Source: CAIZGX01 sp046048875 (GTDB lineage: Bacteria; Bacteroidota; Bacteroidia; Flavobacteriales_D; Sanyastnellaceae). From it: DNA of 25,539 nt. The translations under genes and the position numbers were made by a program. Positions 21,495 through 25,539 of the stretch are shown in pieces. The stretch covers positions 1 to 25,539 of the forward strand of contig JBJOFG010000005.1 in assembly GCA_046048875.1 (NCBI GenBank), written 5' to 3'. Each line of letters starts with the position of its first letter. The first letter of the stretch is position 1. The notes beneath the pieces are model-generated. The model ran no database searches. It had not been told where the DNA came from and saw only the letters and a list, made by a program, of their open reading frames with translations.

Positions 21495-24400
21495 ATGAAA
21501 TCTTTCGTATCGCCCTTTCGTCGTTTTATTCAACGTGCTTTAATCGTTCTCTCCTTTTTCGCGATCGCTAAGATGGGGTGGGGGCAGGTGAGTATATTAA
21601 ATACCTCTACTATTACTGAAAATTTAACAGGTTATGCTGGGACTTCAACAGTTCCTTCAAATTGGGAAATGACAGGATCTGGATCTTCTTATGGATTCAG
21701 AGGAATAGCCCAAACAACTGGAACAAGTGGGGGGTGGTATGGCAATGGAAATATGTCTTTTTTAGGTTCAAGTAATGCTTCCAACGGCAGATCAACTTGG
21801 AAACTGCAAAATAATACGGGAGCAACTTTATCAGGGTTTAACCTCTCGTTTACTGCAGCGTTGTGGAAAACTGGAACCGCCTCGCCAATAGTTCGAATTT
21901 ATTACATAGTTTCTTCAAGTTCAACTTTTCCAATAAATAACGAGACAGGATGGACAGAGTTAACATCTTTGTCATTTTCGGATGCAACAACGGGTATAAC
22001 CACGGGAGCAACAATGACCCAGAACAATATTACGGTGTCAGTTTCAAATGGAAATTATATCTATTTGCGTTGGCTACACCCTGGTGGTTCTAGTTCAGAT
22101 AATTTAGGTTGGGACGCAATTAATTTTTCTGCAATTGTATCCACCCCAACCATCACCGGCACTGCAACAACAACTTCGTTCACATCTACTTACGGAACAG
22201 CATCAATAGCTCAAACTTTTAGCATTTCTGGAAACAATTTATCAGCGGACCTGGTTGCTACAGCTCCAACCGGCTTTGAAGTATCATCAGACGGGACGAA
22301 TTATAGCTCAACGGCAACATTTGCGCAAACAAGTGGAAGTGCAAGTGGCACATTAAGTATCCGTCTCGCGGCAACCGCTGCAGTGGTAGGATCTTACAAC
22401 AGTCAAAATATTGTTTTATCAAGCACAGGGGCTACAAGTGTGAACATTTCTACACCAATAACAGGTAATGTAGTTTCAGCAAAAGCTTTAACTATAACAG
22501 GACTGTCAGCCGCTGATAAAAATTACGATGGGAACACTTCGGTTTCAGTATCCGGCACTCCGGTATTTTCAGGATTGGTAAACAATGAGTCATTTCAGGT
22601 AACAGGTTCAGTCGCCTGGGCTTTCCCAGATGCCAATGTTGGTTCGAACAAAAATTTAACGAGAACTGGAAATTACAATTTACCTAGTACCAACTATAGT
22701 GTCACTCAACCTGCATTAACCGCTAGTATTAATGCTGTAGTTCCATCTTCACCTACAATTACATCCATTACTTCAGGAAATGAAGAACTAAGTGTTGCAT
22801 TCACCTCGCCCAGTTCTAATGGAGGGACAGCCATCACGAACTATGAATATTCTATAAACGGCGGTAATGCTTTTTCAGCGTTTGATCCAACTCAAACGAC
22901 TTCTCCGTTATTGATTACCTCACTTTCAAATGGGGTTTCTTACGATGTTCAAATACGTGCAGTGAATGGCGTAGGTAGCGGAGCAGCGAGTTCTACTGTT
23001 CAAGGAACTCCTACAGCTGCTGCCGTAGCACCGGGAGCACCAACAATTACATCAGTTACGGCAGGTAATGGTCAATTGAGTGTAGCATTTACGGAGGGAG
23101 CAACAGGGGGTTCTACAATTACCAATTATAAATATTCCACAGATGGTGGCACTACATTTAATGCTGTTTCACCTGCTTCAACAGCAAGTCCAATTATTAT
23201 AACTGGGCTTACGAATGGCACACCGTACAACGTGCAAATAAAAGCGGTGAATGCCGTAGGCGACGGAGCTGCTTCAGTTTCCGTTTCAGGAACTCCAGCT
23301 ACAACACCAAGCGCACCAAATATTACTGCAATCAATCCTGGCAATGGTCAGTTAAGTGTTGCATTTACAGAGGGATCAACAGGGGGTTCTACAATTACCA
23401 ATTACAAATACTCAACAGACGGTGGTGCTTCATTTACTCCTGTATCACCGGCTTCAACCTCTAGTCCAATTGTAATCACAGGATTAACAAACGGAACGAC
23501 TTATGATATTCAAATTAAAGCCGTCAACGCCATTGGAGATGGGACTGCAACCTCTAGTGTTTCTGCCACTCCATATACAACTCCAGGAGCTCCAACGATA
23601 GGAACGGCTACTGCTGGAAATGGACAGGCAACAATTACGTTTACAGCACCTGTTTCTAATGGGGGATCTCCAATAATCTCATATACCGCAACGTCAACCC
23701 CGGGAGGTATTACGGGAACAATTTCACAAGCAGGCAGTGGAACAATAACAGTTAATGGGTTAACCAACGGAACAACATACACCTTCACGGTCGTTGCGAC
23801 CAATGCTGCAGGATCGGGTGAGGCAAGTGCCGCTTCAAACAGTGTTAATGTCACGTTACCAGCACCAACTGCAACGATTGCAACTTCTATTTTAAATAAT
23901 GGATTTAATGCGAATTGGGGTGCTGTGGTAGGCGCTAGTTCAGGTTATTTGCTAGACGTGAGTACCAGTTCAACTTTTGAAAATTTAGCTTTAGCCTCAG
24001 ATTTATTCATCTCGGAGTATGTTGAAGGAAACTCAAATAATAAGTATATTGAGATATATAATGGCACAGGCCTTACTGTAGATCTTTCCCTTTATGAATT
24101 GGGTATAGCCGCCAATGGTTCGGCAACACCAACTTATTCTGCAATGTCAGGTAGCTTGGTTAATGGTGCCACAATAGTCTATAAAAACTCATCTGCTGCA
24201 TTAACATTACCTGAGGGTGTTACTGCAATTACAAGTGGAGCTTGCAATTTTAATGGAGATGATGCAATTGTTTTACATAAGGTGGGAGCAGCCGCAACAA
24301 CTTTTGTTGATGTATTTGGAGTTATCGGAAATGACCCTGGGACATCATGGAGTTCTACTACTAATTCGACTTTAGATAAAACTCTAAGAAGAAAATCAAC

Positions 24401-25539
24401 AATAACTTCAGGCATTGCAACAAGTCCAACAGGCACTGGGTCTGGTGCTTTTACTTCTCTTGAATCGGAGTGGACTCAATCTAACATTGATGTGGTATCA
24501 GGTTTAGGCTCACATTCAATTACTGCATTGTCGCCTTCGTTCGTTTCTGGCTACAGCGCAAAACCGATTTCAGGTCAATCTACTGCATCCTCGGAAGTTA
24601 CTGGTTTATCTGAAGCAACAACCTACTACTACCGCGTCCGAGCAACAGATGGTAGTGCTTCTGCAAACAGCAACGTAATAACGGTTACCACTAAGAAGAC
24701 ACCAACGGTAACTCCTATAATTGGGACGTACACCTATACAGGGTCTGCCCAAGGTCCGAATGCAATTGTTAGCCAAACACCAACACCGACGTCGGTAACT
24801 TACAGTTACACTGGAACTGGAGCTACAACCTACGGACCTTCAGCTACACTGCCAACTAACGCAGGGTCATACAACGTTACTGCAACGGTACAAGCAGATG
24901 ACAATTATGTTTCAGGAAGTGCTACTTCTGCATTTACAATAGCCCCTGCACCGCTCACCATCACCGCAAACAATCAAACTAAATGCGAAGGTTCAGCAAT
25001 TTCATTTACAGGGACAGAATTTAGTTCTAATGGATTGGTTAACAACGAAACTATTTCAACGGTAAGTTTAACGAGTGGAGGCTCTGAAGCAGGCGCTGTT
25101 GCAGGTACATATACTGTAGTACCTTCTTGGTCTGGCAGTGGTTCAAGTAATTATGCTATTACTTATGCAAATGGATTCTTAACAGTTTCTGCACCATCGG
25201 TTTTCCGTTCATATCAATCGGGTAATTGGAGTTCGACATCTACCTGGGAGCAAGGATGTGGAGGTAGTTATTATGCTGCAGTTAGTTTACCCGCGAATAC
25301 GCCAGTAACCATCCAAAATGGCCATAGTGTTGTTGCAAACATCAACGTCTCGGTTTCTAATTTAGCTATTGAATCTAATTCAACTTTGGTTGTTTCAAAC
25401 AATCGAATTTTGTCAGGAGGCACAATCACGAACTCTGGCACGTTGGATATTTTATCCGGCGGTCAGTTGTTGCAAGGTAGCGATACAGATATTAGCGGTG
25501 GCGGCACTTGTATTTATCGCAAGGAACTTCCCCAGGTAA
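21495..25539 (+). CDS. Giant secreted modular surface protein, 5' part (1348 codons)
   Basis: The frame is open from ATG at 21495 to the window end. A signal peptide (residues 1-~31, ending MGWGQ) is followed by a jelly-roll-like domain (~32-215). Next come a Bacteroidota adhesin-type repeat (~217-330, from PTITGTATTTSFTSTYG), a YDG-type domain (~330-415, ADKNYDGNTSVSVSG) and four FN3 domains (~418-505, 515-602, 605-692, 696-789). An FN3-like domain split by a lamin-tail-like insert (~790-1065, with LFISEYVEGNSNNKYIEIYN) and two MBG-type domains (~1069-1234) follow. The last part starts SGNWSSTSTWEQGCGG. The C-terminus, where a T9SS sorting domain would be expected, is missing. Likely a cell-surface adhesin or matrix protein. 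No enzyme domain is seen. Confidence 0.9.
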   Translation, partial: MKSFVSPFRRFIQRALIVLSFFAIAKMGWGQVSILNTSTITENLTGYAGTSTVPSNWEMTGSGSSYGFRGIAQTTGTSGGWYGNGNMSFLGSSNASNGRSTWKLQNNTGATLSGFNLSFTAALWKTGTASPIVRIYYIVSSSSTFPINNETGWTELTSLSFSDATTGITTGATMTQNNITVSVSNGNYIYLRWLHPGGSSSDNLGWDAINFSAIVSTPTITGTATTTSFTSTYGTASIAQTFSISGNNLSADLVATAPTGFEVSSDGTNYSSTATFAQTSGSASGTLSIRLAATAAVVGSYNSQNIVLSSTGATSVNISTPITGNVVSAKALTITGLSAADKNYDGNTSVSVSGTPVFSGLVNNESFQVTGSVAWAFPDANVGSNKNLTRTGNYNLPSTNYSVTQPALTASINAVVPSSPTITSITSGNEELSVAFTSPSSNGGTAITNYEYSINGGNAFSAFDPTQTTSPLLITSLSNGVSYDVQIRAVNGVGSGAASSTVQGTPTAAAVAPGAPTITSVTAGNGQLSVAFTEGATGGSTITNYKYSTDGGTTFNAVSPASTASPIIITGLTNGTPYNVQIKAVNAVGDGAASVSVSGTPATTPSAPNITAINPGNGQLSVAFTEGSTGGSTITNYKYSTDGGASFTPVSPASTSSPIVITGLTNGTTYDIQIKAVNAIGDGTATSSVSATPYTTPGAPTIGTATAGNGQATITFTAPVSNGGSPIISYTATSTPGGITGTISQAGSGTITVNGLTNGTTYTFTVVATNAAGSGEASAASNSVNVTLPAPTATIATSILNNGFNANWGAVVGASSGYLLDVSTSSTFENLALASDLFISEYVEGNSNNKYIEIYNGTGLTVDLSLYELGIAANGSATPTYSAMSGSLVNGATIVYKNSSAALTLPEGVTAITSGACNFNGDDAIVLHKVGAAATTFVDVFGVIGNDPGTSWSSTTNSTLDKTLRRKSTITSGIATSPTGTGSGAFTSLESEWTQSNIDVVSGLGSHSITALSPSFVSGYSAKPISGQSTASSEVTGLSEATTYYYRVRATDGSASANSNVITVTTKKTPTVTPIIGTYTYTGSAQGPNAIVSQTPTPTSVTYSYTGTGATTYGPSATLPTNAGSYNVTATVQADDNYVSGSATSAFTIAPAPLTITANNQTKCEGSAISFTGTEFSSNGLVNNETISTVSLTSGGSEAGAVAGTYTVVPSWSGSGSSNYAITYANGFLTVSAPSVFRSYQSGNWSSTSTWEQGCGGSYYAAVSLPANTPVTIQNGHSVVANINVSVSNLAIESNSTLVVSNNRILSGGTITNSGTLDILSGGQLLQGSDTDISGGGTCIYRKELPQV
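23064..23570 (+). repeat. Tandem FN3 coding repeat, 276-bp period
   Basis: The second and third FN3 domains are close DNA copies 276 bp (92 codons) apart. Bases 23101-23128 are identical to 23377-23404, and most other changes are at third codon positions. This points to a fairly recent tandem duplication or ongoing gene conversion. The copies are a likely site of length variation. Confidence 0.8.

Noticed and set aside
23126..24436. Minus-strand frames of 72-114 residues opposite the giant surface protein
   Set aside because: They lie entirely inside the continuous plus-strand frame; their Val/Pro/Ala-rich translations are what the reverse strand of Thr/Gly/Ser-rich repeats gives.

Overview
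The window looks like a chromosomal segment of a Bacteroidota bacterium, most likely a Flavobacteriales member. I suggest a Fluviicola/Crocinitomicaceae-like organism only tentatively. The signs are a type IX secretion (T9SS) C-terminal sorting domain, a very large surface protein built from FN3, YDG, MBG and lamin-tail-like domains, an outer-membrane beta-barrel receptor with a carboxypeptidase-D-like N-terminus, and several start sites preceded by the Bacteroidota -7 box (TAnnTTTG). There are no rRNA or tRNA genes, no CRISPR array and no recognisable transposase.

Layout. 1-1078: the 3' end of a T9SS-sorted surface protein and a 61-residue peptide gene with a tail rich in Met, Pro and acidic residues. 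1127-5990: a packed run of an MBOAT O-acyltransferase, an AlgX/AlgJ-like partner, a polyprenol-phosphate glycosyltransferase and dihydroorotase, suggesting O-acetylation of an exported glycan. 5995-9058: a small accessory island with two nucleotidyltransferase-based toxin-antitoxin systems, MntA/HepT on the minus strand and AbiEi/AbiEii on the plus strand, around two small membrane protein genes. 9076-11484: an outer-membrane beta-barrel receptor. 11735-18270: a TetR regulator followed by TolC, a lipoprotein membrane-fusion protein and an RND pump, forming one tripartite efflux operon. 18710-21188: a CPBP membrane protease convergent with a minus-strand operon pqqD-like / HprK-like kinase / S26-type peptidase, which resembles peptide-modification gene sets. 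21495-25539: the 5' part (1348 codons) of a giant secreted modular protein running off the end.

The most unusual feature is between the genes. Many gaps hold arrays of very small hairpins (3-6 bp stems, mostly 3-nt loops) joined by a short linker that is constant within an array but differs between arrays: a 15-nt period ending in TAT, or linkers CA, ATGA or ATTC. Stems vary with compensating changes on both arms, and several arrays begin or end exactly at stop codons. A larger relative with hairpins in its arms occurs twice, just before and just after the efflux operon. The outer arms of the two copies form a 50-bp inverted repeat with one mismatch about 7.1 kb apart, so the whole efflux module looks bracketed like a mobile cassette without its own transposase. 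These arrays and the bracketed cassette are the best candidates for something undescribed; the PqqD/HprK/S26 operon is the best candidate for an uncharacterised protein system.
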